Assembly: GCA_038231215.1 (NCBI GenBank)
Contig: JBBRLS010000003.1
Location: forward strand, 93,580-157,579
Direction: 5' to 3'
DNA from: Schlegelella_A sp038231215
GTDB lineage: Bacteria; Pseudomonadota; Gammaproteobacteria; Burkholderiales; Burkholderiaceae_C
DNA: 64,000 nucleotides
Shown here: positions 16,842-25,186 of the stretch, in pieces
Position numbering within the stretch: the first letter of the stretch is position 1
Layout of the letters: the number at the start of each line of letters is the position of its first letter
Made by a program: the position numbers and the translations under genes
Notes under the pieces: generated by a model
Databases searched by the model: none
Seen by the model: the letters and a program-made list of their open reading frames with translations, nothing else
Told to the model about the DNA's origin: nothing

Positions 16842-18110
16842 TCAAGTGGGGCGCCGTTCCCACGTCGCGGCGAAGAAGCCGTCGCTGCCGTGGCGGTGCG
16901 TCCACAGGCGAAGATCGTTGCCGCTGACGAGCGCCCCGGCATCACCGACCTGGGCCCGGTTCAGCAGGTCCAGCGCCGGCAGGTGCGTGAACGAAGTGCC
17001 GAGCTCGCCGGCGTCGAAGTCCGCGGCGACGGCCTCGTCTTCCTCGAACAGCGGGCTGCAGGTTGCATAGACGAGCCGGCCGCCGGGCTTGAGCAGCCGG
17101 GCCGCCGCATCGAGGATCTTGCGCTGCTGCTCGCCGAGGCCGGCCAGCGACTCGGGGCTCTGCCGCCACTTCAGGTCGGGGTTGCGGCGCAGAGTGCCCA
17201 GGCCGGTGCAGGGCGCATCGACCAGCACCCGGTCGACCTTGCCGGCGAGGCGCTTGATGCGGTCGTCGCGCTCGTGCGCGATCTGCACCGGATAGACGTT
17301 CGACAGGCCGCTGCGCGCCAGCCGCGGCTTCAGCGCCGCGAGCCGGTGCCCCGAGATGTCGAAGGCATAGAGGCGGCCGGTGTTGCGCATCTGCGCCCCG
17401 AGCGCGAGCGTCTTGCCGCCGGCACCGGCGCAGAAGTCGACCACCATCTCGCCGCGCCTGGCGCCGGTGAGCAGGGCGAGCAGCTGGCTGCCTTCGTCCT
17501 GGACCTCGATCCAGCCGTCGGTGAAGACCTCGAGCTTCTGCAGCGACGGCTTGCCCTCGACCCGCAGGCCGGCCGGCGAGTACCGCGTCGGCTCGGCGGC
17601 GATGCCCGCGGCGCGCAAACGGGACAAGGCATCGTCGCGGCTCGCCTTGGCGACGTTGACGCGCAGATCCAGCGGCGCCGGCCCGTCGATGCTCTCGGCC
17701 CAGGGCCAGAATTCGTCGCCGAGCTGCGCCTGCATGCGTTCGGCGAACCACTCCGGCAGGTTGTGGCGCAGCGCCTCGGGCAGGCCGTCGCGCGGCGTCG
17801 CCTTGCTGCGCTCGAGCCAGGCGATCTCGCCTTCGCTCATCGCCGCGCGCAGGAAGCCGGCGTTGCCCTGCCAGGCCAGCAGCACCAGGCGCCGCTCCTG
17901 CTCGCCGCTGCCCGACCGGGCGAGGTGCCGCAGCAGCGGCAGCTCGCGGAGCACGTCGAACACGGTCTCGGCGAGGGTATGTCGCTCGCGCGAGCCGAGC
18001 GCCCGCGATTCGCGGAAGAAGTCGGAGACGACGCGGTCGGCCGGGTGCTCGAAGCGCAGGACGCGGTGCACGAGATCGGTCGCCGCCTCGAGCAGGGCGT
18101 TGGGATGCAT
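16842..18110 (-). CDS. RsmB/NOP family class I SAM-dependent RNA methyltransferase
   Basis: 422 residues. An N-terminal NusB-like helical region (about 1-140) precedes a Rossmann methyltransferase with VVDFCAGAGGKTLALGA as the SAM motif. The two m5C cysteines are visible: Cys301 in DAPCTGLG and Cys351 in ATCSP. Such enzymes methylate C5 of cytosine in rRNA (RsmB acts on 16S C967). The ATG at 18110 gives the normal family start; the frame is open much further upstream, but that is an artefact of high GC. It diverges from the DUF1345 gene with a 21-base gap. Confidence 0.88.
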   Translation of the reverse strand: MHPNALLEAATDLVHRVLRFEHPADRVVSDFFRESRALGSRERHTLAETVFDVLRELPLLRHLARSGSGEQERRLVLLAWQGNAGFLRAAMSEGEIAWLERSKATPRDGLPEALRHNLPEWFAERMQAQLGDEFWPWAESIDGPAPLDLRVNVAKASRDDALSRLRAAGIAAEPTRYSPAGLRVEGKPSLQKLEVFTDGWIEVQDEGSQLLALLTGARRGEMVVDFCAGAGGKTLALGAQMRNTGRLYAFDISGHRLAALKPRLARSGLSNVYPVQIAHERDDRIKRLAGKVDRVLVDAPCTGLGTLRRNPDLKWRQSPESLAGLGEQQRKILDAAARLLKPGGRLVYATCSPLFEEDEAVAADFDAGELGTSFTHLPALDLLNRAQVGDAGALVSGNDLRLWTHRHGSDGFFAATWERRPT

Positions 18111-18131
18111 CGGCGCGATTATCCTTGCCGG

Positions 18132-18815
18132 GTGACCCGACGCTCCCCGCCGACATCCGCCAAGGCCAGGCGCGCCATCCCGATCCTTCCCCATCATCGG
18201 CTGCTGATCTGCGCCGTGCTCGGTGGGGTCGTCGGTGCTGCCTGGCCCGACGTGAGGACATTGCTCTCGCGCGCCCTGATCGGCTGGAACGTCGCCACCT
18301 GGTCGTACCTTCTCTCGGTGCTGTTCCTGCTGCTGCGTGCCGACGCCGGGCACATGAAGCGGGTGGCGCTCGCGCAGGCCGAGAGCGCCGGGACCGTGTT
18401 GGCGATCGTCACCAGCGCGGCGGTTGCGAGCCTGGTCGCGGTGGTCTTCGAGCTGGCCGCTGCCAAGGCGGCGGCGCCCGGCGACATGCTGGTTCACGGC
18501 GTGTTCGCCGCGATCACCGTGATCGGCTCGTGGCTGCTGCTGCCGGTGCTGTTCGCGCTGTCGTACGCCGCCACCTTCTACGCTCCCGACCCCGACCGCG
18601 GCCTGCAGTTTCCCGGCGCGACCGATGGCTTCGAGCCCGATCACAGCGACTTCCTCTACTTCGCGTTCACCATCGCCGTGACCGCGCAGACCTCCGACGT
18701 CGCCGTATCGTCCCGGCAGATGCGCCGCCTGGTGCTCTGGCACTCGGTTCTCTCCTTCGTGTTCAACACCACCATCCTCGCGTTCTCGATCAACGCGGCC
18801 GCCAGCTTTTTCTAG
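18132..18815 (+). CDS. DUF1345 family integral membrane protein
   Basis: 227 residues from a GTG start with a short basic N-terminus, then five or so membrane segments (ICAVLGGVVGAAW, WNVATWSYLLSVLFLLL and later). The segment DFLYFAFTIAVTAQTSDVAVSS is the hallmark of the DUF1345 family of uncharacterised inner-membrane proteins. The start codon has no strong ribosome-binding site, so an internal start is possible. It ends 16 bases before the repeat-containing promoter of the downstream lipoprotein. Confidence 0.8.
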   Translation: MTRRSPPTSAKARRAIPILPHHRLLICAVLGGVVGAAWPDVRTLLSRALIGWNVATWSYLLSVLFLLLRADAGHMKRVALAQAESAGTVLAIVTSAAVASLVAVVFELAAAKAAAPGDMLVHGVFAAITVIGSWLLLPVLFALSYAATFYAPDPDRGLQFPGATDGFEPDHSDFLYFAFTIAVTAQTSDVAVSSRQMRRLVLWHSVLSFVFNTTILAFSINAAASFF

Positions 18816-18831
18816 GACGTCCGGGACCGAG

Positions 18832-18909
18832 CCGGTGTGACGCCGGTGTGACGCCGCGCCGCCTACAACCCCGGCAGGCCCCGAGGTCCGGGGCCGAGCG
18901 GAGGGCGAC
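18832..18909 (+). promoter_or_regulatory. Promoter with 11-base direct repeats, putative SARP operator (copy 1)
   Basis: CCGGTGTGACG occurs twice in perfect tandem (18832-18842 and 18843-18853). Sixteen bases after the start of the second GTGACG lies TACAAC (18864-18869), a plausible -10. Then comes GCAGGCCCCGA in the leader, able to pair with CGGGGCC as a hairpin, and GGAGGG before the ATG. The whole 78-base block aligns without gaps to 25109-25186. SARP regulators bind direct repeats of this period overlapping the -35; a SARP-like gene lies between the two copies. Confidence 0.7.
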
Positions 18910-20667
18910 ATGGCGATAGGGCATCGGGTCGGCGGCGTGCTGGCGGCGGCAATTTTCGGCTTCATCCTGGCAGCTTGCGGCGGCGGTGGCAGCGGCAGTC
19001 CGCCACCGGCGGGCGACACGACACCGCCCTCGGTGCTGACGACATCGCCGGCCGCGGGCGCGGGCGGCGTGGCGGCAACGACCGCCGTCTCGGTCACCTT
19101 CTCCGAGAGCATCGACCCGAGCACGCTGACGACGGCGAGCTTCAGCGTCGCCGCTGCCGGCAACGCGGTCGCCGGCAGCGTCGCCGCTAGCGGCGCGGTC
19201 GCCACCTTCACGCCGGCGGCGCCGCTCGCGGCCGGCACGAGCTTCGTCGTGACGGTCTCGACCGCGGTCAAGGACAGCGCCGGCAACCCGCTGGCGGCGC
19301 CGCACGGCTGGAGCTTCGCCACCGCCGCGACGCTGCGCTCGTGGAGCATGCCGGTGCCGCTCGAGCTCGCCGACGGCGCGGCCGGCCAACTGTCCGTTGC
19401 CGCGGCGATGGACGACGACCCGACGACGGCAGCGGTGCAGGCCACCGCCGTCTGGGTCCAGCACGACGGTGTCCAGCCCAGCATCTACGCCAATCGGCTG
19501 GTCGGCGGCGTCTGGCAGGGCGCCGCCTTGCTCGAGAACGACACCGTGGTCGGCGGCGCCAGCGCCGGCGGCGTGAGCGCACCGCGGGTCAAGATGGGCG
19601 CCCTCGGCCGCGCCGTCACGACCTGGATCCGCGACAACGGCAACGCCAGCTACTCGATCTGGGCCTTCGCCCACGACCAGCCGGCGGTCGCCGCGGCGGC
19701 TCGCCTGATCGGCGGCGGCGGCACCGCCAGCGACCCGCAGGTGAGCTTCGACGGCGACGGCCACGACGCCTTCGCCGTCTGGACCGAATACGACACGGGC
19801 CGCGCCCCGCCCGCCTTCCGAATCACCCAGCGGCAGTTCCTCTACGCCGCCTGCGACCTGATCGTCAACTGCGCCTGGGACCAGAACAACTTCGGGTGGC
19901 GCGCGACGACGCTGATCGAGACCGCGCCGGAAGACGCGATTTCGCCGCAGGTCTCCGGCTTCGGCCAGCGCAACGCGGTCGCGGTATGGGGCAAGGCGCA
20001 GGGCGCGTTCGGCCTCGAGCTCTGGGCCGCGACGCACGCCTTCGCCACGGACTGGGGCATCCCGGTGCGCGTCAACACGTCGGCCAACCGGGTCGAGAAA
20101 TGGGTCGTCGCCGCCGCCCCCGACGGCAGCGCCACCGCGGTCTGGATCGAGTCGGTGGCCGGACGCCGGACCCTGTTCGCCAGCCGCCTCGGTGGCGCCG
20201 GCTGGTCGACGCCGCTGGCCCTCGACGACCCCGCCGGCGCGCAGGCCGATGAGCCCCAGGTCGTCGTCGACCGGAACGGCAACGCCCTCGTCGCGTGGGT
20301 CCAGTTCGCCGCCGGCGCCTGGGGCGTGCAGGCGCGGCGCTGCCCGCCGGGAGCCCTCTCCGGCTGCACGGCCGTCGTGCGGATCGCCGGCCCGGCCGGC
20401 AACGCCGAGCAGCCTCGGCTCGCCGGCTCGCCCGGCGGCGACGCGATGGTCGTCTGGCTCCAGGCCGATGCGGCTGGCCAACGTGGCCTCTACGCCAGCG
20501 GCTACACGCCGGCCGGCGGCTGGGCGGCGAGCGCCGACCGGGTCGACGCCGGGGGCGGCATGGCCGGCGCCCAGGTGGCGATCGACAAGGCGGGCATCGC
20601 CACCCTGGCCTGGAGCAAGCTCGATCCAGCCGGCAAGCAGAGCATCTATGCCAGCCGTTATCGCTGA
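18910..20667 (+). CDS. Secreted lipoprotein with Ig-like (Big_5) domain and propeller-like repeats
   Basis: 585 residues. A type II signal peptide ends in LAAC (Cys23), then a Gly/Ser linker. Residues about 35-140 (TPPSVLTTSPAAG through to KDSAGNPLAAPHGWSF) form an Ig-like Big_5 domain. The remaining 430 residues contain at least six repeats of a pattern such as AVWVQHDG, TTWIRDNGN, AVWTEYDTG, AVWGKAQGA, AVWIESVAG, LVAWVQF and MVVWLQAD, spaced about 55-70 residues, which suggests a beta-propeller. It is likely anchored at the cell surface. Its promoter shares the repeat module with the metallopeptidase gene downstream. Confidence 0.75.
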   Translation: MAIGHRVGGVLAAAIFGFILAACGGGGSGSPPPAGDTTPPSVLTTSPAAGAGGVAATTAVSVTFSESIDPSTLTTASFSVAAAGNAVAGSVAASGAVATFTPAAPLAAGTSFVVTVSTAVKDSAGNPLAAPHGWSFATAATLRSWSMPVPLELADGAAGQLSVAAAMDDDPTTAAVQATAVWVQHDGVQPSIYANRLVGGVWQGAALLENDTVVGGASAGGVSAPRVKMGALGRAVTTWIRDNGNASYSIWAFAHDQPAVAAAARLIGGGGTASDPQVSFDGDGHDAFAVWTEYDTGRAPPAFRITQRQFLYAACDLIVNCAWDQNNFGWRATTLIETAPEDAISPQVSGFGQRNAVAVWGKAQGAFGLELWAATHAFATDWGIPVRVNTSANRVEKWVVAAAPDGSATAVWIESVAGRRTLFASRLGGAGWSTPLALDDPAGAQADEPQVVVDRNGNALVAWVQFAAGAWGVQARRCPPGALSGCTAVVRIAGPAGNAEQPRLAGSPGGDAMVVWLQADAAGQRGLYASGYTPAGGWAASADRVDAGGGMAGAQVAIDKAGIATLAWSKLDPAGKQSIYASRYR

Positions 20668-20750
20668 GCCCGAGACTATGCTGCGCCACGCAGGCCGCTG
20701 ACCGACGAGCCGTGCGCATCCGCTTCGAAGGGGACTTCGCGTCGCCGTCC

Positions 20751-23700
20751 ATGCCCGCCGCCTCCGCCCGCTTCGACCTGCTGCAGCTCGGCCGCGAGCC
20801 GCGCCTCGTGCGCGCCGACGGCACGGTCGGCATGCTCGAGCAGAAGGACGCGCTGTTGCTCGCCTACCTGGCGGTCGAGGGCCCGACGCCGCGCCGGCGG
20901 CTGGCCACGCTGCTCTGGCCCGACGTCGACGACGAGCGCGCGCGCGCCAACCTGCGCCAGCGCCTGTTCCGCCTGCGCAAGTCGCTCGGCCGCGAGCTGC
21001 TCGAAGGTGGCGAGGTCACCGGTCTCTGCACCGACCTCCGGATCGAACTCGAGGCCACCGACGGCGACGCCGGGGCCTTCCTGGGCGGCCTCGGGGAGCC
21101 GCTCGCGGGCGAGCTCGCGGAGTGGCTGGAGCGGGTCCGCGAGCAGCGCCGCACGGGCCGGATCCGCGCCCTCGGCGACGAGTCGAGCCGCCTCGAGGTT
21201 GCGGGCCAGCTGGTCGCGGCACTGGCCGCGGCCGAGCGCCTGGTCGACCTCGACCCGACCTCCGAGCATGCCCATCGGCGGCTGATGCGCCTGCACTACC
21301 TGCGCGGCGATCGCGCCGCAGCGCTCGCCGCCTTCGACCGCTGCTGCGACGTACTCGAGCGCGCCCTCGGCGTCGCCCCCGACGGCGAGACCGAGGCGCT
21401 GCGCGCGCGCGTCGCCGAAAGCAGCCTGCCGGGCGAGGGTTCGCAGCCGCGGCCCTTGCCGGTGAGCGTGCTGCGGCCGCCGCGCCTCGTCGGCCGCGAG
21501 GCCGAGTGGCAACGGCTGCACGCCGACTGGTCGGCCGGGCACCCGAGCCTGGTCGCCGGCGAAGCCGGCCTCGGCAAAACCCGACTGGTGAGCGACTTCG
21601 CCCGCGCCCAGCCCGGTGCGCTGGCGGTCGACGCGCGGCCGGGCGATGCGCGTGTGCCGCATACCCTGCTCTCGCGCCTGCTCCGCCTGCTGCTCGCGCG
21701 CCTCAACCAACCGCTCGCCGTCGGCGTGGCCGCCGAGCTCGCGCCCCTGCTGCCCGAGCTCGGCAGCACAGCGCCCCGGCGCAGCGCCGGCAACGCCGCC
21801 TTCGCCGCCGCAGTGGAGGCGGCCTTGCGCCAAGGCCAGGCCGAAGGCATCTCGGGCCTGATCGTCGACGACCTGCAGTTCGCCGATGCCGCCAGCGTCG
21901 AGGCGATGCAGCAGCTCGCAGCCGCCGGCCTCGGCCTGCGCTGGATCGTCGCCTTCCGCGCCCACGAACTCGCGCCGGCAGCGCAAGCCTTCCACGACCG
22001 CCTGCTCGGCGTGCATGGCGCCCGCCTCCAGGTGCTGCAGCCGCTGGCCGTCGATCAGGTTGGCGTGCTGATCGATTCGCTCGATGTCGCCGGCTTCGAG
22101 ACCGCCCGGCTGGCGCCGGCGCTCGCCCGCCACACCGGCGGCAATCCGATGTTCCTGCTCGAGACGCTGAAGCTGATGCTGGCGCCGGCGGCAGGCACGT
22201 CGCGGCCCGAAGCCGGCAACGCATCGACGGCGCCACTGCCGGCTCGTTTGCCGGCGGCGTCCGGCGTTGTCCACCTGATCAGCCAACGCATCGGCCGGCT
22301 GTCGCCGATGGCGGTGAAGCTGGCGCGCTGCGCCGCGATCGCCGGCGCCGATTTCTCGGCCGAGCTCGCGGCGTCGGTGCTCGGCCTGCGGGCGATCGAC
22401 CTGAGCGACGCCTGGAGCGAGCTCGACGCGGCCCAGGTGCTGTGCGAAGGCGCGTTCGCCCACGACCTCATCTTCGAAGCGGCGCGGGGCTCGGTGCCGG
22501 CGCCGATCGCGCGCCAGCTGCACGTCGAGATGGCCGCCTTTCTGGAAACACGCACCGCCGAGCCAGCGCACATCGCCCAGCACTGGCGCGACGCCGGCGA
22601 ATCGCTGAAGGCCCTGCCCTGGCTGGTCGCCGCCGCCGGCCGCGCCAGCGCCGCCTGGCGGCCGGCCGAGGAAGGCGCCCTGCTGCTGCTCGCCGCGCGC
22701 ATCGCCCGCCACGAAGGCAAGGACCGGGCACGCGCCTTCGATCTGCTCCGCCAGGCGCATCGGGCGCATCTGCAGGCGAGCCTGGGCAGCCCGGCGCATC
22801 TCGAATGCCTCGACCTGCTCGCCGCGCTCGCCCTCGATCCGCTCGAGCATGGCTATGCCCACTTCGCCCGCGCCGACATGTCGGGTCAGCTGGCAGATGG
22901 CATCGCCGCGGAGACCGAGGCACGTCGCGGCCTGGCGGCGATCGCCGGCGAAAGCGGCCGCGCCGCCGACGAGCTTCTTCTCGACCTGACCTCGGCCCTG
23001 GCCAACGGCCTGTTCCTCCAGGACCGGCCTGGCGCCGGCGCCGATGCGGTGCGCGCGGTCGAGTCGCGAATGCTCTCGCTTGGCGACCGGCGCCGCGAGA
23101 TCGAGCACTACGCCAACCTCGGCGTCCTGCTCGATGCCGGCAATCGCCACATCGAGGCGCAGGCGGCGCTCGGCCACGTCATCTCGTTGACCCGGGCCGA
23201 GGGCGACCGGACCAGCGAGCTGGTCGTGCTCTCCAACCTCGGGTCGAGCCTGCACGACGTCGGCAAGGTCGCCGCGGCGCTGCTGCCGCTGCGCGAAGCC
23301 CTGTCCCTGAAGGAACGCTATCCCGAGCTGCGCACCAGCGCCGTGTTCCTGCAAGTGCAGCTGGGCAGCATGCACCGCGCCCTCGGCGAGTACCCTGAAG
23401 CACTGCGCTGGCTGAGCGAGGGCCTGGCGATCCTCGGCGAGTACGTGCCCCAGGTGGTCGGCGCCGCGCACCACGCCCTGGCCCGGCTCTGGCTCGACCT
23501 GGGGCAGACGGCGCGGGCCCGGCAGGAGCTGCAGCGGGCGCTGTCCATCGCCTCGGGACCGCCGATGTTCCGCGCCCTGGCCCAGCTGTTCGCCGCCAGG
23601 ATGGCGCTGGCGCAAGGCCAGCGCGGCGCCGCTGCCGACGCCCTCGCGGCCGCCGGCGCCTTCATCATCGACTCGACGCGCTATGCGGTGCGAGCCCAGG

Positions 23701-24119
23701 CCGCCCTGCTCTCGGGACAGCTCCTGGAGCCTGAGGCCGCGTATTCGGGCGCCCTGGCCGTTGCGCGCGAAGCCGGGCGGCTGCACATGATGGGCGTGCG
23801 CATCGATGCGCTCGTCTGCGCGGCGCGCGCGGCAACGGTCGGGGGCCGCAAGGCGCTAGCGGCGAGCCACGCACTCGAGGCGCTCGGCCTCTGGCCCGAG
23901 CACGCGCCGGACGGGCTCTACATCGGCGAGGTCTGGCTGGCTGCGCTCGACAGCATCGACGATGCCGGCGCCTCGAACGCGATCCTCGCCGACGCCGTCC
24001 GCTGGATCACGGCGACGGCGGCGCGCCTGCCCGACGAGTTCCGCGAGGCCTTCATCGATCGCAATCCGATCAACCGGGCCCTCCTGACGCGGCCCGCGGC
24101 GCGGCCGCCCTCCACATGA
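20751..24119 (+). CDS. SARP/AfsR-like transcriptional regulator: winged helix, BTAD, ATPase, TPR
   Basis: 1122 residues from ATG 20751; an in-frame GTG at 20712 would add 13. Residues about 5-85 form an OmpR-like winged helix (LWPDVDDERARANLRQRLFRLRKSLG), about 95-245 a bacterial transcriptional activation domain of helical repeats, then an ATPase with Walker A GEAGLGKT at 270-277 and Walker B LIVDDLQFAD near 370. The region from about 580 onward is TPR-like helical repeats. This is the layout of AfsR-type activators, which bind 11-base-spaced repeats. Two such repeat promoters flank it. The gene begins 83 bases after the lipoprotein stop and may share its transcript. Confidence 0.85.
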   Translation: MPAASARFDLLQLGREPRLVRADGTVGMLEQKDALLLAYLAVEGPTPRRRLATLLWPDVDDERARANLRQRLFRLRKSLGRELLEGGEVTGLCTDLRIELEATDGDAGAFLGGLGEPLAGELAEWLERVREQRRTGRIRALGDESSRLEVAGQLVAALAAAERLVDLDPTSEHAHRRLMRLHYLRGDRAAALAAFDRCCDVLERALGVAPDGETEALRARVAESSLPGEGSQPRPLPVSVLRPPRLVGREAEWQRLHADWSAGHPSLVAGEAGLGKTRLVSDFARAQPGALAVDARPGDARVPHTLLSRLLRLLLARLNQPLAVGVAAELAPLLPELGSTAPRRSAGNAAFAAAVEAALRQGQAEGISGLIVDDLQFADAASVEAMQQLAAAGLGLRWIVAFRAHELAPAAQAFHDRLLGVHGARLQVLQPLAVDQVGVLIDSLDVAGFETARLAPALARHTGGNPMFLLETLKLMLAPAAGTSRPEAGNASTAPLPARLPAASGVVHLISQRIGRLSPMAVKLARCAAIAGADFSAELAASVLGLRAIDLSDAWSELDAAQVLCEGAFAHDLIFEAARGSVPAPIARQLHVEMAAFLETRTAEPAHIAQHWRDAGESLKALPWLVAAAGRASAAWRPAEEGALLLLAARIARHEGKDRARAFDLLRQAHRAHLQASLGSPAHLECLDLLAALALDPLEHGYAHFARADMSGQLADGIAAETEARRGLAAIAGESGRAADELLLDLTSALANGLFLQDRPGAGADAVRAVESRMLSLGDRRREIEHYANLGVLLDAGNRHIEAQAALGHVISLTRAEGDRTSELVVLSNLGSSLHDVGKVAAALLPLREALSLKERYPELRTSAVFLQVQLGSMHRALGEYPEALRWLSEGLAILGEYVPQVVGAAHHALARLWLDLGQTARARQELQRALSIASGPPMFRALAQLFAARMALAQGQRGAAADALAAAGAFIIDSTRYAVRAQAALLSGQLLEPEAAYSGALAVAREAGRLHMMGVRIDALVCAARAATVGGRKALAASHALEALGLWPEHAPDGLYIGEVWLAALDSIDDAGASNAILADAVRWITATAARLPDEFREAFIDRNPINRALLTRPAARPPST

Positions 24120-24137
24120 CATGACGAGACGCCGACC

Positions 24138-25094
24138 ATGAAGAAAGGCATCGCCCGCATCGGCGCCGTCACCCTCGCCTGCAGCCTCGCCCTCGCGCCG
24201 ATGCAGAGCGAGGCGATCGCGCCGATCCTGCTGCTGCTGGTCAAGCAGATCGTCAAGGACGCGGCGCAGTCGATGCTCAAGGACCTGCTGCTCTCGAGCC
24301 TCAACGGCATGGGCTGCAAGGGCATGGCGATCGCCAATGCGCTGGAGGCACTCGACCTGCGCAAGGGCGGCGGGGGTGGAGTCGGCGGAATGATGGGCAT
24401 GCTGGGCGGTGGAATGCCGAAGATGCCTGCCGGCGGCATGCCCGGTATGCCGGCCGGCATGGCGATGCCACAGCTGCCCGCGGGCATGTCCATGCCCGGC
24501 GGCATGGCGATGCCGCAGATGCCGGGGGGCATAGGCATTCCAGGCATGCCCGCGGGAATGCCTGGGATGGCCGGGATGGCAGGAATGCCGGGCCTGCCGG
24601 GGATGCCCGGAATGCTGGGCGGATCCGAGGGCGAAATGATGGCCCGGATGCGCGCCATGATGCCTAGCGGAGGGCAGCTCCCGGCAGGCACCGGCATCGA
24701 CCCCGAGCAGATGGCTCGCATCATGCAGGCGATGAGCCAGCCGCTCTCGCCGCCGGAAACGCTGGCGGTGATCGACGAGATGACCGAGGTCGGCTTCCTG
24801 CCGAAGGCGATGCAGGTCGAGTTGAAGGAATGCATGGTGCTCGTGCCGGCGTCGATCCCGGCGCTCGGCATGGGCATGGCGATGCTGAAGCCGGTGCTGC
24901 CGCAGCTTCGCCATGCACGCGAGCAGATGCAGGCGCTCTCGCCGAGCGAGCAGGAGGAGATCGGCGTGGCCATGGTCCAGGAGATGAAGTCGCTGCCGGC
25001 CTCGGAACGCAAGGCGCTGCTCGAGTTTCTCGACTCCGGCTTCTTCCCCAAGCGCACCAGCGACGCGGCGAAGGCGGCATTGGCAGCGGTATGA
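24138..25094 (+). CDS. Secreted Met/Gly/Pro-rich low-complexity protein, unknown function
   Basis: 318 residues. A signal peptide (MKKGIARIGAVTLACSLALA, cleavage near SEA) leads to a hydrophobic helix and then about 100 residues (roughly 75-175) of degenerate MPGMPAG-type repeats in which nearly every second or third residue is Met. The C-terminal 140 residues are helical and charged. I know no family for it. Met-rich extracellular segments can bind copper or silver, but only two cysteines and few histidines are present, so that is speculation. It follows the SARP-like gene by 18 bases and precedes the second repeat promoter. Confidence 0.7.
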   Translation: MKKGIARIGAVTLACSLALAPMQSEAIAPILLLLVKQIVKDAAQSMLKDLLLSSLNGMGCKGMAIANALEALDLRKGGGGGVGGMMGMLGGGMPKMPAGGMPGMPAGMAMPQLPAGMSMPGGMAMPQMPGGIGIPGMPAGMPGMAGMAGMPGLPGMPGMLGGSEGEMMARMRAMMPSGGQLPAGTGIDPEQMARIMQAMSQPLSPPETLAVIDEMTEVGFLPKAMQVELKECMVLVPASIPALGMGMAMLKPVLPQLRHAREQMQALSPSEQEEIGVAMVQEMKSLPASERKALLEFLDSGFFPKRTSDAAKAALAAV

Positions 25095-25108
25095 CGAGGT
25101 TCGTCTTG

Positions 25109-25186
25109 GGAGCGTGACGCTCGTGTGACGGCGGGGGACCTACAACGGGCGCAGGCCCCGAACCGGGGCGACGCCGGAGGTCTCCA
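25109..25186 (+). promoter_or_regulatory. Promoter with 11-base direct repeats, putative SARP operator (copy 2)
   Basis: GTGACG occurs at 25114-25119 and 25125-25130, exactly 11 bases apart. TACAAC (25141-25146) starts 16 bases after the second repeat, GCAGGCCCCGA follows 10 bases after the start of that box, and GGAGG lies 6 bases before the ATG. Every spacing equals that of the copy at 18832-18909, including 46 bases from TACAAC to the start codon. Confidence 0.7.

Noticed and set aside
20676..23786. A minus-strand open frame of more than 1000 codons opposite the SARP-like gene
   Set aside because: Its product is Arg/Gln/Glu/Gly-rich low complexity without motifs, typical of antisense frames in GC-rich DNA; the plus strand carries clear domains.
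24400..24620. DNA-level tandem repeat in the Met-rich gene
   Set aside because: The units vary in length and sequence; I treat it as protein low complexity, not a satellite.
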